DNA from: Gemmobacter nectariphilus
Lineage (GTDB): Bacteria > Pseudomonadota > Alphaproteobacteria > Rhodobacterales > Rhodobacteraceae
Length of the DNA stretch: 64,000 nucleotides
Assembly (NCBI GenBank): GCA_020721445.1
Contig: DYMU01000009.1
Coordinates: 62,001 to 126,000, forward strand
Reading direction: 5' to 3'
Every line of letters begins with the position of its first letter. Position 1 is the first letter of the stretch. A model generated the notes under the pieces. That model was not told the DNA's origin, ran no database searches, and was given only the letters and a program-made list of their open reading frames with translations. This document shows, piece by piece, positions 35,369-45,500 of the stretch. A program made the translations under genes and the position numbers.

Positions 35369-35455
35369 GCGGATGTGGCGGAATTGGTAGACGCGCAGCG
35401 TTGAGGTCGCTGTTCCTTAACCGGAGTGAAAGTTCGAGTCTTTTCATCCGCACCA
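35369..35455 (+). tRNA. tRNA-Leu (anticodon GAG)
   Basis: The 87-base gene has acceptor arm GCGGATG/CATCCGC, D-arm with AATTGGTAGACGC, anticodon arm CAGCG-TTGAGGT-CGCTG (anticodon GAG), a long variable arm and TTCGAGTC in the T-loop. The 3' ACCA is encoded. The long variable arm and GAG anticodon identify it as leucine tRNA. Confidence 0.95.
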
Positions 35456-35471
35456 CGACTTGGAGAATAGC

Positions 35472-35501
35472 AAAAAGCGCCCGATGTTTCGGGCGCTTTT
35501 T
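35472..35501 (+). terminator. Rho-independent terminator after tRNA-Leu
   Basis: AAAAAGCGCCCGA pairs perfectly with TCGGGCGCTTTTT around a 4-base loop, then GATTTTTT. It is positioned 16 bp after the tRNA. Confidence 0.92.
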
Positions 35502-35664
35502 GATTTTTTGCATCGGTCGTTCTGGGTTGAATTTCTGTGTCACAGCAGGGTGTTGGCCAAAGCCCCCCCCCCGCAGGGCCGGGCAACAGCGGGTGCCGTC
35601 AGCCCGGATGCCGCATCGCCGCCTTGCCCTGTTTGGCTGTCGGTGTCCACGGCCTTGCGTTTCA

Positions 35665-36092
35665 ACAGTCGCAGGTCGTGCAGCACCACAAAGGCCGCTG
35701 GGGTGTACGGGCCCGCTGTGCCTGCAAGGCGCCGCGTTCGGTGGCAGTCCTCGCCCACCGGTTTTCCACCTCGGTCAGCTTGGCGCGGGCGGCCAATTCC
35801 GGCTGCGCGGCCTGATCGCGCGCGGCTTGCGGCACCGTGCCTTGCTGCAACAAGCCGTCCTGTTGCGCCAGATCGGCCCGGCGGACAGAAGCGGCGATAT
35901 TTCGGCAATCACCCCTTCGATCCGCGCCACCGCCCGCCATTTCCGCGCCGGCGCCACCGCGCCATGGCCGCTGACCCGCGGCATGAACGGGGGTGACGCC
36001 ACCTGAATGACACGCACCGAGGGCTGCTGATGTTTAGGCACCTGCGCATCTGGCGCGGCCTTGGTTTGCACGGGGTGGTTTCCCTGTGGCAC
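35665..36092 (-). pseudogene. Remnant of an efflux membrane-fusion (HlyD/MFP) protein gene
   Basis: On the - strand, VRVIQVASPPFMPRVSGHG and WRAVARIEGVIAEISPLL (36020-35890) look like the start of an RND-type periplasmic adaptor. After a frame change near 35880 comes DLAQQDGLLQQGTVPQAARD then AARAKLTEVENRW, which matches the later coiled-coil part. About 50 residues are missing between the two and the gene has no intact C-terminus or secretion signal, so it is a deleted, frameshifted relic. No partner RND pump gene remains nearby. Confidence 0.7.
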
Positions 36093-36427
36093 AGATATCG
36101 GCTATAGGGCTCGCGCTGGGGTCACTGAATGCTGTGCAGACCGGGCATGCACGATGGGCCACGGCGGCCGCGCCCGATCGACCGGGGCCTTGGCGTGGAC
36201 GGCATCCATTTCCGGGCGTTGTCACGGCGCAAGGGGCGTCTTGCGCGCGGGGGGCACGCTTTTGTCCGGTCCGAACCCGGATCGGGCAGCCGAGGATGCC
36301 GGGTGATCGGGGCCGTTTTCGTGCGCGCGCGGTGCAACACGTCGTCGTTGGGGGATGATCGGGGATATCAGGGCGCTGTCTGGCGTAGGGGCAAGACTTA
36401 GATCAACGTAATGAATATATTGGACAA
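36093..36427. other. Non-coding or decayed stretch between the MFP relic and dusA
   Basis: These 335 bases have short open frames on both strands but none shows a recognisable domain or a good ribosome-binding site. It is probably an extension of the decayed region. An AT-rich segment at about 36400-36427 probably contains the dusA promoter/leader. Confidence 0.5.
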
Positions 36428-37411
36428 ATGAACAAAGAACACCCACATCGCCTGTCGGTCGCCCCGATGATGGACTGGACCGACCGTCATTGCCGGTTTT
36501 TCCACCGGCTGATGACGCGGCGGGCGATGCTGTATACCGAGATGGTCACTGCGCCTGCAATTCTGCACGGGCCCAAGGCGCGGCTTCTGGATTACAGCCC
36601 GCAAGAGCACCCTGTCGCCTTGCAACTGGGTGGGTCGGACCCGGTGGAACTGGCCGCTGCGGTGCGGATCGCGCGGGACTGGGGCTATGACGAGATCAAC
36701 CTGAACGTCGGCTGCCCGTCAGACCGGGTGCAATCGGGCTGTTTTGGCGCGGTGCTGATGGAGCGGCCCAAACTGGTGGCCGACTGCGTGGCGGCGATGC
36801 AGGCCGAAACCGATGTGCCGGTGACGGTAAAATGCCGGATCGGGGTGGATGACCAGATCCCCGAACAGGTCTTGCCCGATTTCATCGACCAGGTTTCACG
36901 CGCCGGTGTGCGGCATTTCATCATCCATGCCCGCAAGGCCTGGCTGCAAGGCCTGTCGCCAAAGGAAAACCGCGATATACCGCCGCTGGATTATCCGCTG
37001 GTCTTGCAGATGAAGCGTGATTTTGCCGACCTGACGATCTGTCTGAATGGCGGCGTGGTGACGTTGGATCAGGCAAGGTCGCTGTTGGCGCAAGGTCTGG
37101 ACGGGGTGATGATCGGGCGTGCGGCCTATCATGACCCATGCGCCGCGCTGATCGGGGCCGATGCGCTGTGGGGCGATGCCCCGGGCCCGGATGCCGAAAC
37201 CGTGGTGACCCTGATGCTGCCCTATATCGACGCGCATCTGTCGGCGGGTGGCAAGCTGCACCAGATAACCCGGCACATGCTGGGTCTGTTTGCCGGGCGG
37301 CCCGGGGCGCGGGGCTGGCGACGGGTGCTGTCAGAGGGCGCCACACGCGACGGGGCCGGGCCCGACCTTGTGCAGCGCGCGCTTGGCCATGTGCAGGGCA
37401 GGGCCGCCTAG
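36428..37411 (+). CDS. dusA: tRNA-dihydrouridine(20/20a) synthase
   Basis: The 327-residue flavoenzyme reduces uridine to dihydrouridine in the tRNA D-loop. SVAPMMDWTDRHCRFFHRL at the N-terminus is a DusA signature; the catalytic cysteine lies in NLNVGCPSDRVQSG; LNGGV and DGVMIGRAAYHDP form the FMN phosphate site. Length is as expected for DusA. Confidence 0.95.
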   Translation: MNKEHPHRLSVAPMMDWTDRHCRFFHRLMTRRAMLYTEMVTAPAILHGPKARLLDYSPQEHPVALQLGGSDPVELAAAVRIARDWGYDEINLNVGCPSDRVQSGCFGAVLMERPKLVADCVAAMQAETDVPVTVKCRIGVDDQIPEQVLPDFIDQVSRAGVRHFIIHARKAWLQGLSPKENRDIPPLDYPLVLQMKRDFADLTICLNGGVVTLDQARSLLAQGLDGVMIGRAAYHDPCAALIGADALWGDAPGPDAETVVTLMLPYIDAHLSAGGKLHQITRHMLGLFAGRPGARGWRRVLSEGATRDGAGPDLVQRALGHVQGRAA

Positions 37412-37481
37412 GCGATCAATTCCGGCACTGGTCGTCGTCGCCGTGCTGCGCTATCTGGGCAGAACTGCACAGGAGTGACCG

Positions 37482-38300
37482 ATGCCCGAGCTTTCCGTGA
37501 TCTTGCCGATGGTGGCGTTGCTGGCCGTGATCGGGGCCTTTGCCGGCGTGATTGCCGGGCTGTTGGGCGTGGGGGGCGGTATCGTGCTGGTGCCGGCGTT
37601 TTTTTACGCCTTCACCGAGATGGGGTTTGCCGGTCCACAACTGATGCAGGTCTGCCTTGCCACCTCGCTGGCCACCATCATCGTCACCTCGGCGCGCTCG
37701 GTGCTGTCGCATCACAAGCAAGGTGCTGTGGAATGGCCAATCCTGCGCGGTTGGGCGGTGTTCATCGGCATGGGGGCGGTTGTTGGCGTCATCACCGCCT
37801 CCAGCCTGAAATCGGCCACGCTTCAGGCGATCTTTGGCATCGTCGGCATTTTCATCGGGCTTTACATGGCCTTTGGTAAATCGGAATGGCGGCTTGGGTC
37901 AGAGATGCCCAAAGGGGCTGCGCGCATCGGGGCAGGGGGTGTCGTGGGCTTTTTGTCGGTGCTGATGGGCATAGGCGGTGGCAGCTTTGGCGTGCCGATG
38001 ATGAGCCTTTATGGCGTGCCGATCCATCGCGCGGTGGCCACCGCCGCAGGCTTTGGCGTGCTGATCGCGGTGCCCTCGGTGATCGGCTTCATGCTGATCC
38101 CGATCAGCGGCGCACCGCCGTTCAGCCTTGGCGCGGTCAACCTGCCTGCGTTTTTCCTGATCATCGCAATGACCTTGATCACGGCGCCGCTGGGGGCAAG
38201 GCTGGCGCATGCGATGGACCCCAAACCGCTGAAACGGGTGTTTGCGGTGTTCATCACGCTGGTGGCGCTGAACATGCTGCGCAAGGTGCTGGGCTGGTAA
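37482..38300 (+). CDS. TauE/SafE-family sulfite/anion exporter-like permease
   Basis: The 272-residue membrane protein has about eight hydrophobic helices arranged as two TauE repeats, each with a conserved glycine-rich turn (AGLLGVGGGIVLVPAFF near residue 22 and LMGIGGGSFGVPMMSLYG near 160). Family members move sulfite, sulfoacetate or other organosulfur anions. Substrate is not evident. It converges with DUF1289. Confidence 0.87.
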   Translation: MPELSVILPMVALLAVIGAFAGVIAGLLGVGGGIVLVPAFFYAFTEMGFAGPQLMQVCLATSLATIIVTSARSVLSHHKQGAVEWPILRGWAVFIGMGAVVGVITASSLKSATLQAIFGIVGIFIGLYMAFGKSEWRLGSEMPKGAARIGAGGVVGFLSVLMGIGGGSFGVPMMSLYGVPIHRAVATAAGFGVLIAVPSVIGFMLIPISGAPPFSLGAVNLPAFFLIIAMTLITAPLGARLAHAMDPKPLKRVFAVFITLVALNMLRKVLGW

Positions 38301-38304
38301 GGGC

Positions 38305-38535
38305 TTACGGCGCGACCCGCGCTGCCCGTCCCCCCCGGCGCTTTTGCAACAGGGCCGCACGGGCAGGCAATTCGGCCATAACCGCGCGCCGCGCGTCTGG
38401 CGTCATGCGTGACCAGGCCGTGATCTCGTCGATGCTGCGATAACAGCCGACACACAGGCGCGCCTCGGGGTGGATGGCGCACAGCTTGACGCAAGGCGAG
38501 TCGACCTCGTCGCGTTTCCAGATCTCGTCGGTCAT
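38305..38535 (-). CDS. DUF1289 protein
   Basis: The 76-residue protein has the DUF1289 cysteine pattern [21 protein letters not shown] followed by a helical segment and a basic tail. Four cysteines suggest a small metal or Fe-S site. Its function is not established. The ATG overlaps the ruvX stop by 4 bp, forming the operon ccmI-ruvX-DUF1289. Confidence 0.88.
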   Translation of the reverse strand: MTDEIWKRDEVDSPCVKLCAIHPEARLCVGCYRSIDEITAWSRMTPDARRAVMAELPARAALLQKRRGGRAARVAP

Positions 38536-39071
38536 GCCGTCCCGTCCCGTGTTGCCGCGTCCCGTGCCGTCCCGTCCCGTGTTTCCGCATCCCGGGCTGC
38601 GGCTGCGGTGATATGGCCCATCCGGTCCAGCGCGCCCTGCAAGATATAGCCTGCCGCCACCTGATCAATCACCTCGCGGCGACGCTTGCGCGATGTATCG
38701 GCCTCGATCAGGGCGCGTTCGGCGGCGACGGTCGACAGCCGTTCATCCCAGAACGCAATCGGCAGCGCGGTCAGCTTTTCCAGATTGCGGGCAAAGGCGC
38801 GGGTCGATTGCGCGCGCGGGCCTTCGCTGCCATCCATGTTCAGCGGCAGGCCAAGGATGATCCCCGCCACGTCGCGCGCCGTCAGCACCTCCAGCAGGCG
38901 GGCGGCATCAAGGGTGAACTTTTCGCGCCGGATCACCTGCGCCGGCGTCGCCACCCCGCGCCGCAGGTCCGATATTGCCACGCCGATCGTCATGGTGCCC
39001 AGATCCAGCCCCGCCACCGACCGATTGGGCGGCAACGCTTTGGCAAAATCGGCGATGTCGGGCAGGATCAT
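38532..39071 (-). CDS. ruvX: RuvX/YqgF putative pre-16S rRNA nuclease / Holliday junction resolvase-like protein
   Basis: The 179-residue RNase H-like protein has [16 protein letters not shown] (first catalytic Asp), [15 protein letters not shown] and the segment [18 protein letters not shown]. YqgF is needed for 16S rRNA 5'-end maturation in E. coli. The start at 39071 overlaps ccmI by 4 bp. The C-terminus ends in two in-frame copies of a 10-residue repeat ([20 protein letters not shown]), which is not part of the family and looks recent. Confidence 0.9.
   Translation of the reverse strand: MILPDIADFAKALPPNRSVAGLDLGTMTIGVAISDLRRGVATPAQVIRREKFTLDAARLLEVLTARDVAGIILGLPLNMDGSEGPRAQSTRAFARNLEKLTALPIAFWDERLSTVAAERALIEADTSRKRRREVIDQVAAGYILQGALDRMGHITAAAARDAETRDGTARDAATRDGTA
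38536..38595. repeat. 30-bp tandem duplication at the 3' end of ruvX
   Basis: Two 30-bp units (38536-38565 and 38566-38595) differ at 3 positions and encode the duplicated 10-residue tail of RuvX. Within each unit CCCGT is itself repeated, which would favour slippage. Confidence 0.85.
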
Positions 39072-40309
39072 TCGGCCACGCCGGCGCTGACGGCGGCTTC
39101 CTTGATCCCGGCCAGATCGACGCTGCGCCCGGCAAAGCGGGTCTGCGCCTCGGCATAGATCGCGCGGGCCTGATCGGTGCGCCCCAGGTTTGCCAGCGCC
39201 GAAATCAGCCGCGCCCATTCTTCGGCGGTGCCGCCTTCATTGGCCAGCCGTTCGCCCAGGCGGTCCACCATGCCTTCGATCATCGCCTGACGCTCTTGCG
39301 GCGTCATGTCGGCGGCGTTTTCCATATCCTCGGCGGTTGGGCCGGGGGCACCGGCAACGGCGGCACCTTTGGCTTCGGGCAGGGTGTAGTCGATCCCGGC
39401 CCGCATCGCGGCCTCTTCGATCTGCTCGCGGATCGGCGCGACCCATGGCGCTTCGGGCGGGCTTTGTTCCAGCAGCCGCTTCCACAGCACGAATGTACGG
39501 TCAAACCGGCCGACTTGCGCGAACATCACCCCCGAATAATAGCGCGCGGTGCCGTTTTCCGGGTCAATCTGCAAGGTCTGCGCCAGCACCGTTTCAGCCT
39601 CGGGCGAGATATAGCCGCCCGCCGCCATGATCATCAACTCGGCCAATGCGGCATGGTCTTCGGCGGTTGCGGTATCGCCCTTGACGCGGATCACCGCCTC
39701 TTGTGCGTTGCGCGCGGCACTGATGTTGCCAATCGCGGCCTCGTTGCGGGCCAGCAGTTCCAGCCCGCGCAGATCGTCGGGGCGGGCGATTACGGCGGCA
39801 CGCAGCTTTTCCATCAGTTCGGCAAAGGCCGGTTCCACATCGGCGCGCGGTGTGGGCAGCGGGGTATTGCCCTCGGCCTCGGCCTGTGACGGGCGGGTTT
39901 CGCGCAACTCCTCCGACATCGCAAGCCGCTGTTTTAGCGGCAGATCGGGATAGCCGGGGGCGCCCAGATCCCAATACAGCGCGACCGATCCGATCAGCAC
40001 CACCCCGACCAGCGCCGCCATGCCCCAACCCGCCGATCCGCGCACCTGCGGCGCGGCCGCACGTGCGGCGCGATCCGCCTCAAGCAGGCGGCGCGACACT
40101 TCGGTGCGCAGCCGGGTGCCTTCATCGGCGGCAATCACGCCACGGGCGATATCACGCTCGATCTCGACCAACTGGTCACGATATACCGCAAGGTCATAGT
40201 CGGCTGACGCCCGGACATCGGCCTTTGCCCGCGCCATCGCACGCGCCAGTATGGCCGACACCAGCAGCACCACGGCGGCCACCACCGCCCAAAAGCCCCA
40301 GACACCCAT
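39068..40309 (-). CDS. ccmI: CcmI, c-type cytochrome biogenesis protein
   Basis: The 413-residue protein has the CcmI layout: an N-terminal membrane helix ([20 protein letters not shown]), a cytoplasmic leucine/charge-rich loop ([18 protein letters not shown]), a second helix (about 98-118) and a periplasmic TPR domain ([40 protein letters not shown]). CcmI chaperones apocytochrome c to the haem ligation complex. The start with GGGAACCAAAG upstream fits the family. Confidence 0.92.
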   Translation of the reverse strand: MGVWGFWAVVAAVVLLVSAILARAMARAKADVRASADYDLAVYRDQLVEIERDIARGVIAADEGTRLRTEVSRRLLEADRAARAAAPQVRGSAGWGMAALVGVVLIGSVALYWDLGAPGYPDLPLKQRLAMSEELRETRPSQAEAEGNTPLPTPRADVEPAFAELMEKLRAAVIARPDDLRGLELLARNEAAIGNISAARNAQEAVIRVKGDTATAEDHAALAELMIMAAGGYISPEAETVLAQTLQIDPENGTARYYSGVMFAQVGRFDRTFVLWKRLLEQSPPEAPWVAPIREQIEEAAMRAGIDYTLPEAKGAAVAGAPGPTAEDMENAADMTPQERQAMIEGMVDRLGERLANEGGTAEEWARLISALANLGRTDQARAIYAEAQTRFAGRSVDLAGIKEAAVSAGVAE

Positions 40310-40559
40310 CTTTGGTTCCCTTTTCGTCGTTGCCTTCATGTAAGGCGCAAAAGCCGCCGACAAAAGATGAGAATTGGCCGCAGCGATCACAGCTTTGCAA
40401 TTTGTCCTGTGCAGGGCCGGTTTCGGCGGCGGCCGAGGTCTGCGATTGTGGGCGATGTCGCAATTTTCCCGGATGTGCCGCTTGCGGTTGCGGCAAGAAC
40501 GCGGTCAGGGTTCAAACAGGGGACCAGCCCCCCCCGCGCGCCCGACGGAGTGATCTTGG
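40310..40559. other. Divergent intergenic region between ccmI and soxB
   Basis: These 250 bases should hold promoters for both ccmI and the sarcosine oxidase operon. I see no coding frame with family features, no clear palindrome and no riboswitch-like fold. Confidence 0.4.
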
Positions 40560-41807
40560 ATGAAACGCTATTCCCTGTTTGCCATCGCGCGTGAGGCGTT
40601 TAGTCATCATCAGGGGTGGGAACGGGCATGGCGATCGCCCGCCCCGAAAGTCGCCTATGATGCTGTCATCATCGGCGCAGGCGGGCATGGTCTTGCCACC
40701 GCCTACTATCTTGGCAAGAACCACGGCATCACCAATGTGGCGATCCTTGAAAAGGGCTGGCTGGGCGGCGGCAACACCGGGCGCAACACCACGATCATCC
40801 GGTCGAACTATCTGCAAGACCCCTCGGCTGCGATCTATGAAAAGTCGCGGTCGTTGTATGAAACCCTGTCGCAGGATCTGAACTACAACGTCATGTTTTC
40901 GCCCCGAGGTGTGATGATGCTGGCGCAGACGCATCATGAGGTGCGCGGCTATCTGCGCACCGCCCATGCCAATGCGCTGCAAGGGGTGGTGACCGAATTC
41001 ATCAGCCCGGCCCGGGTGAAAGACCTGTGCCCGATCCTGAACATCGACGGCCCACGCTATCCGATCTTAGGCGCGCTGTGGCAGCCGCGCGGCGGCACCG
41101 GGCGGCATGACGCGGTGGCCTGGGGCTATGCGCGCGCGTGTTCCGACATGGGGATGGACATCATCCAGCACTGCGAAGTCACCGGGGTTCGGTCGGAAAA
41201 CGGCGTGGTGACCGGGGTGGACACCACCAAGGGCTTCATCGGCACCAAAAAGCTGGGCATCGTGGTGGCCGGTCATTCGGGGCAGGTGGCGCAGATGGCG
41301 GGCTTTCGTCTGCCGGTCGAATCGATGGCCTTGCAGGCGCTGGTCAGCGAACCGATCAAGCCCTGCATGGATGTGGTGGTGATGGCCAACACCGTGCACG
41401 GCTACATGTCGCAATCCGACAAGGGTGAGATGGTGATCGGCGGCGGCACCGACGGCTTCAACAACTATACCCAGCGCGGCAGTTTCCAGCACATCGAAGA
41501 AACCCTTCGCGCGCTGATCGAAACCTTCCCCATGCTGTCGCGCCTCAAGATGCTGCGCCAATGGGGCGGCATCGTCGACATGACCGGCGACCGCTCGCCC
41601 ATCATCTCGAAAACGCCCTTGGGCAATTGTTTCATCAACTGCGGCTGGGGCACCGGCGGGTTCAAGGCGATCCCCGGGTCGGGCTGGGCGATGGCCGAGT
41701 TGATGGCGAAGGGCGAACCCGGCCCGCTGGCCGCCGCCTTTGACATGGGGCGCTTTCGCGAAGGCCGGTTCATCGACGAATCCGTCGCCGCCGGGGTGGC
41801 GCATTGA
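40560..41807 (+). CDS. soxB: Sarcosine oxidase beta subunit
   Basis: The 415-residue FAD-dependent subunit of heterotetrameric sarcosine oxidase demethylates sarcosine to glycine. It has the dinucleotide motif VIIGAGGHGLATAYYLGKN, the GNTGRNTTIIRSNYLQDPS segment and the C-terminal FINCGWGTGGFKAIPGSG. Length and order (B-D-A-G) are standard. Neighbouring folate genes such as glyA or purU are not in the window. Confidence 0.95.
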   Translation: MKRYSLFAIAREAFSHHQGWERAWRSPAPKVAYDAVIIGAGGHGLATAYYLGKNHGITNVAILEKGWLGGGNTGRNTTIIRSNYLQDPSAAIYEKSRSLYETLSQDLNYNVMFSPRGVMMLAQTHHEVRGYLRTAHANALQGVVTEFISPARVKDLCPILNIDGPRYPILGALWQPRGGTGRHDAVAWGYARACSDMGMDIIQHCEVTGVRSENGVVTGVDTTKGFIGTKKLGIVVAGHSGQVAQMAGFRLPVESMALQALVSEPIKPCMDVVVMANTVHGYMSQSDKGEMVIGGGTDGFNNYTQRGSFQHIEETLRALIETFPMLSRLKMLRQWGGIVDMTGDRSPIISKTPLGNCFINCGWGTGGFKAIPGSGWAMAELMAKGEPGPLAAAFDMGRFREGRFIDESVAAGVAH

Positions 41808-41928
41808 TGCGTCGCCCTGTTCCCTTGCCCGGCCGCTTCGCGCTCTATCGTCGCGCCCCCACCCCGCATGCCTTGACGCGGGCCGCGCAATGCCCAAATG
41901 TGCGGCCAAATTACCGGAGTACTGTGTC

Positions 41929-42093
41929 ATGGCCACCCGCTCTTTCTTGTTGTTCCCCAGCAGACAGGCTGTCTTGGGACTGCTGCTTGGCATTTTCGTG
42001 CCGCTGGTTCTGGCGGGCTTTGTCAGGGTTGCGTATAACGGCGGCCTTTCGGATCAGCCGACGCTTAACGAACAAGCCTACATCATCGAATAA
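41929..42093 (+). CDS. Possible small single-helix membrane protein inside the sox operon
   Basis: A 54-residue frame between soxB and soxD has a basic N-terminus, one hydrophobic helix (AVLGLLLGIFVPLVLAGFV) and a polar tail. GGAG stands ten bases before the ATG. No family is recognised, and it may be a chance frame, but the helix boundaries and ribosome-binding site are reasonable. It would sit in the inner membrane. Confidence 0.45.
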   Translation: MATRSFLLFPSRQAVLGLLLGIFVPLVLAGFVRVAYNGGLSDQPTLNEQAYIIE

Positions 42094-42186
42094 CGTCGCC
42101 GCCGTTCCGGCCGTTGCCCGTGTCCCCTCTGCCAGCAGGGGGGACGGTCGCTCTCCTTTGCCCCATCGTCAAAGCGAGTGCGCCGC

Positions 42187-42510
42187 ATGCTTTTGCTGAC
42201 TTGCCCCTATTGCGGCGTTGAAGCCGAGGAAACCGAACTTGCCCCCGGCGGCGAAGCGCATCTGAAACGCTTCGGGCCGGGGTCTTCGGATGACCAGTTT
42301 GAAGCCTATCTGTTCGCCCGCAAGAACCCCAAGGGCGTGCATTTTGAACGCTGGCGCCACGCCTATGGGTGTGGCAAATGGTTTCTGGCCGCCCGCTGCA
42401 CCGCCACGCTTGAGGTGTTTGGCACCTATCCGGCGCAAACCTCGGGCCCGCCCGATGACATTATCGCCCGGATCAAGGCCCGCCGCCCGGATTGGAAGGG
42501 GTTCGCATGA
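42187..42510 (+). CDS. soxD: Sarcosine oxidase delta subunit
   Basis: The 107-residue protein matches SoxD: LLTCPYCGVEAEETEL at the N-terminus and HAYGCGKWFLAARCTATLEV supply the four Zn-binding residues, with TYPAQTSGPPDD near the end. An upstream in-frame GTG three codons earlier is possible. The stop overlaps the soxA start (ATGA). Confidence 0.94.
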   Translation: MLLLTCPYCGVEAEETELAPGGEAHLKRFGPGSSDDQFEAYLFARKNPKGVHFERWRHAYGCGKWFLAARCTATLEVFGTYPAQTSGPPDDIIARIKARRPDWKGFA

Positions 42511-45500
42511 GCACCCGCCTGACAACCGGCGGCCGCCTGATCGACCGCGCCGCGCCGATTGACTTCAGCTTCAACGGCAAACGGCTGAGCGGCTTTGCCG
42601 GCGATACCCTTGCCTCGGCGCTGCTGGCCAATGATCAGATGCTGGTGGGGCGGTCGTTTAAATACCACCGCCCGCGCGGGATTGTGGCCAGCGGCGCGGA
42701 AGAGCCGAACGCGCTGGTCAATCTGGGCCACGGCGCGCGGGCCGAGCCGAACCAGCGCGCCACCACGACCGAATTGTTTGACAGGTTGCAGGCACGCAGC
42801 CAGAACCACTGGCCCAGCCTTGAATTCGACGTTGGTGTGCTGAACAAACATGCCGCGCGGCTGTTGCCCGGCGGGTTTTACTACAAGACCTTCATCCATC
42901 CCCGCGCCGCATGGAAACATCTGTTCGAGCCGATCATCCGCCAGACGGCGGGTCTTGGGGCCGCGCCAAAGGACGGTGACGCCGACCGCTATGAGCAGGT
43001 CTATGCGTTCTGCGATCTGCTGGTGGTGGGCGGCGGGGTGGCGGGTCTGCATGCGGCGCTTGTGGCGGCCCGCGCCGGGGCGCGGGTCTGGCTGGTCGAG
43101 CAGTCGGCGCAGTGGGGTGGCCGCGCGCCGGTGGATGGCGATCTGATCGACGGTGTGCCTGCCGCCGATTGGGTCGATGCCGCGGTGGCCGAACTGGCCG
43201 GCATGGCCCACGTCACCTTGCGCGCCCGCACCATGGCGGCGGGGGTTTATGATCACGGCTATGTCCTGTTGGACGAAAGGCTGGCCGACCATACCCCCGG
43301 CGACGGGCGGCCCCGGCATCGGCTGTGGCGGATGCGCGCGGGCAAGATCATCGCGGCAACAGGGGCGATTGAACGGCCGCTGTCATTTGCCTGCAATGAT
43401 GTGCCCGGCGTGATGCTGGCCTCGGCCCTGCGCGATTATCTGGTGAACTGGGCCGTGGTGCCGGGGCAGCGCACGGTGGTGGTCACCAACAATGACGACG
43501 CCTATCGCACCGCCATTGCGCTGCATCAGGCCGGGCAGACCATTGCCGCGGTCATCGACGCGCGCGATCAGGCCGAAGGGGCCTTGCCTGCGCAGGCCCG
43601 CGCCTGTGGCATCAGGGTGGAAACCGGCAAGTCCATTGCCAGGGTCAAGGGTGGCAAGCGTGTGACCGGTGTCGAGGTGTGCCGCCAGACCGGCGACGGC
43701 ACGATCTCAAACTTTCTGGCCTGCGATGCGGTGGCGATGTCGGGCGGTTGGTCGCCGGTGGTGCATCTTTACAGCCATTGCGGCGGCAAGCTGATCTGGG
43801 ATGATGCGGGGGCCATGTTCCGCCCCGATGCGGCCCACCCGCCCATAACGCATGATGGCCGCGCGATGGTGATCGCTGCCGGTGCCGCCAATGGCGCGTT
43901 GCGCACCGCGGTGGCCGATGCTGATGCGCAGGTCAGGATCGCGCTGAAAGAGCTTGGCGTGAAAGCCAGAAAAGCCAAAGCCCCACGTCAGGACCTGCCC
44001 GATGAGGCCGCGTTGCAGCCGGTCTGGATCATGCCACAGGCGGCCACCCTTGGGTTGCGGGCAAAGGCCTGGCTGGATTTTCAGAACGATGTCAAGGTCT
44101 CGGACGTGCAACTGGCGGCGCGCGAAGGCTATCAGTCAGTCGAACACACCAAGCGCTATACCACGCTGGGCATGGCGACAGATCAGGGAAAGCTTTCCAA
44201 TATCAATGGCTTGGCGGTGCTTTCTGAGGCGCTGAATGAACCCGTGCCGCAGGTTGGCACCACCACCTTCCGCCCGCCCTATGCCCCGGTGCCCCTGGGC
44301 GCTTTGGCGGGCGAGGCGCGGGGCGCGGTGTTTCAGCCGCTGCGCAAGACCCCGATGGATGACTGGCATGCAGCGCAGGGCGCAACCTTTGAACCCGTCG
44401 GCCTGTGGCGGCGTCCGTATTGCTATTCCCACCCCAACGAAACACCCCAGCAGGCCGTTGCGCGCGAGGTGAAGAACACCCGCCAAGCCCTTGGTTTGCT
44501 GGATGCATCTACGCTGGGCAAGATCATCGTCAAAGGGCCGGATGCCGGGCGGTTCCTTGACATGCTCTACACCAACGTCATGTCCAGCCTGCCGGTTGGC
44601 AGATGCCGCTACGGGTTGATGTGCAATGAGCAAGGGTTTCTGTCCGACGACGGCGTGGTGGCGCGCATCGACGCTGACACCTGGCTGTGCCACACCACCA
44701 GCGGCGGCGCTGACCGCATTCATGGCTGGATGGAAGACTGGCTGCAATGCGAATGGTGGGATTGGCAGGTGTTCACCGCCAATGTCACCGAACAATACGC
44801 GCAGGTTGCCGTGGTCGGCCCGAACGCCCGCAAGGTGCTGGAAAAACTGGGCGGGATGGATGTGTCGCAAGACGCGCTGCCCTTCATGGCCTGGACCGAT
44901 GGCAGCCTTGCAGGCTTTGGCTGCCGGGTTTACCGGATCAGCTTTTCGGGCGAGTTGAGTTATGAAATCGCGGTGCCCGCCGATCAGGGGGCCGCATTCT
45001 GGCAGGCCTGCCATGACGCGGGGGCCGCGCTTGGCGCGATGCCCTATGGCACCGAGGCGCTGCACATAATGCGCGCCGAAAAGGGGTTCATCATGATCGG
45101 CGATGAAACCGATGGCACGGTGACGCCGCAAGACCTGGGCCTTGACTGGGCGGTGTCGAAGAAGAAGGCCGATTTTCTTGGCAAGCGCGGGCAAGAGCGC
45201 CGCTTTCTGGCCAGCCCCGAGCGCTGGAAACTGGTCGGGTTCGAGACGCTGGATGGCTCGGTCATCCCGGATGGCGCTTATGTTGCGGCCGCGGGAACCA
45301 ACGCCAACGGTCAGCGCCATGTGCAGGGGCGCGTCACCTCAACCTACCATTCGCCCACCCTTGGCCGCGGCATTGCCATGGGCCTTCTGCTGGACGGACC
45401 GGACCGGATGGGCGAGGTTGTAAGCTTTGCCAAGGTCGATGGCAGCACGGTGCAGGCGCGTGTGGTCAGCCCGGTGTTTTACGACAAGCACGGGGAGAAG

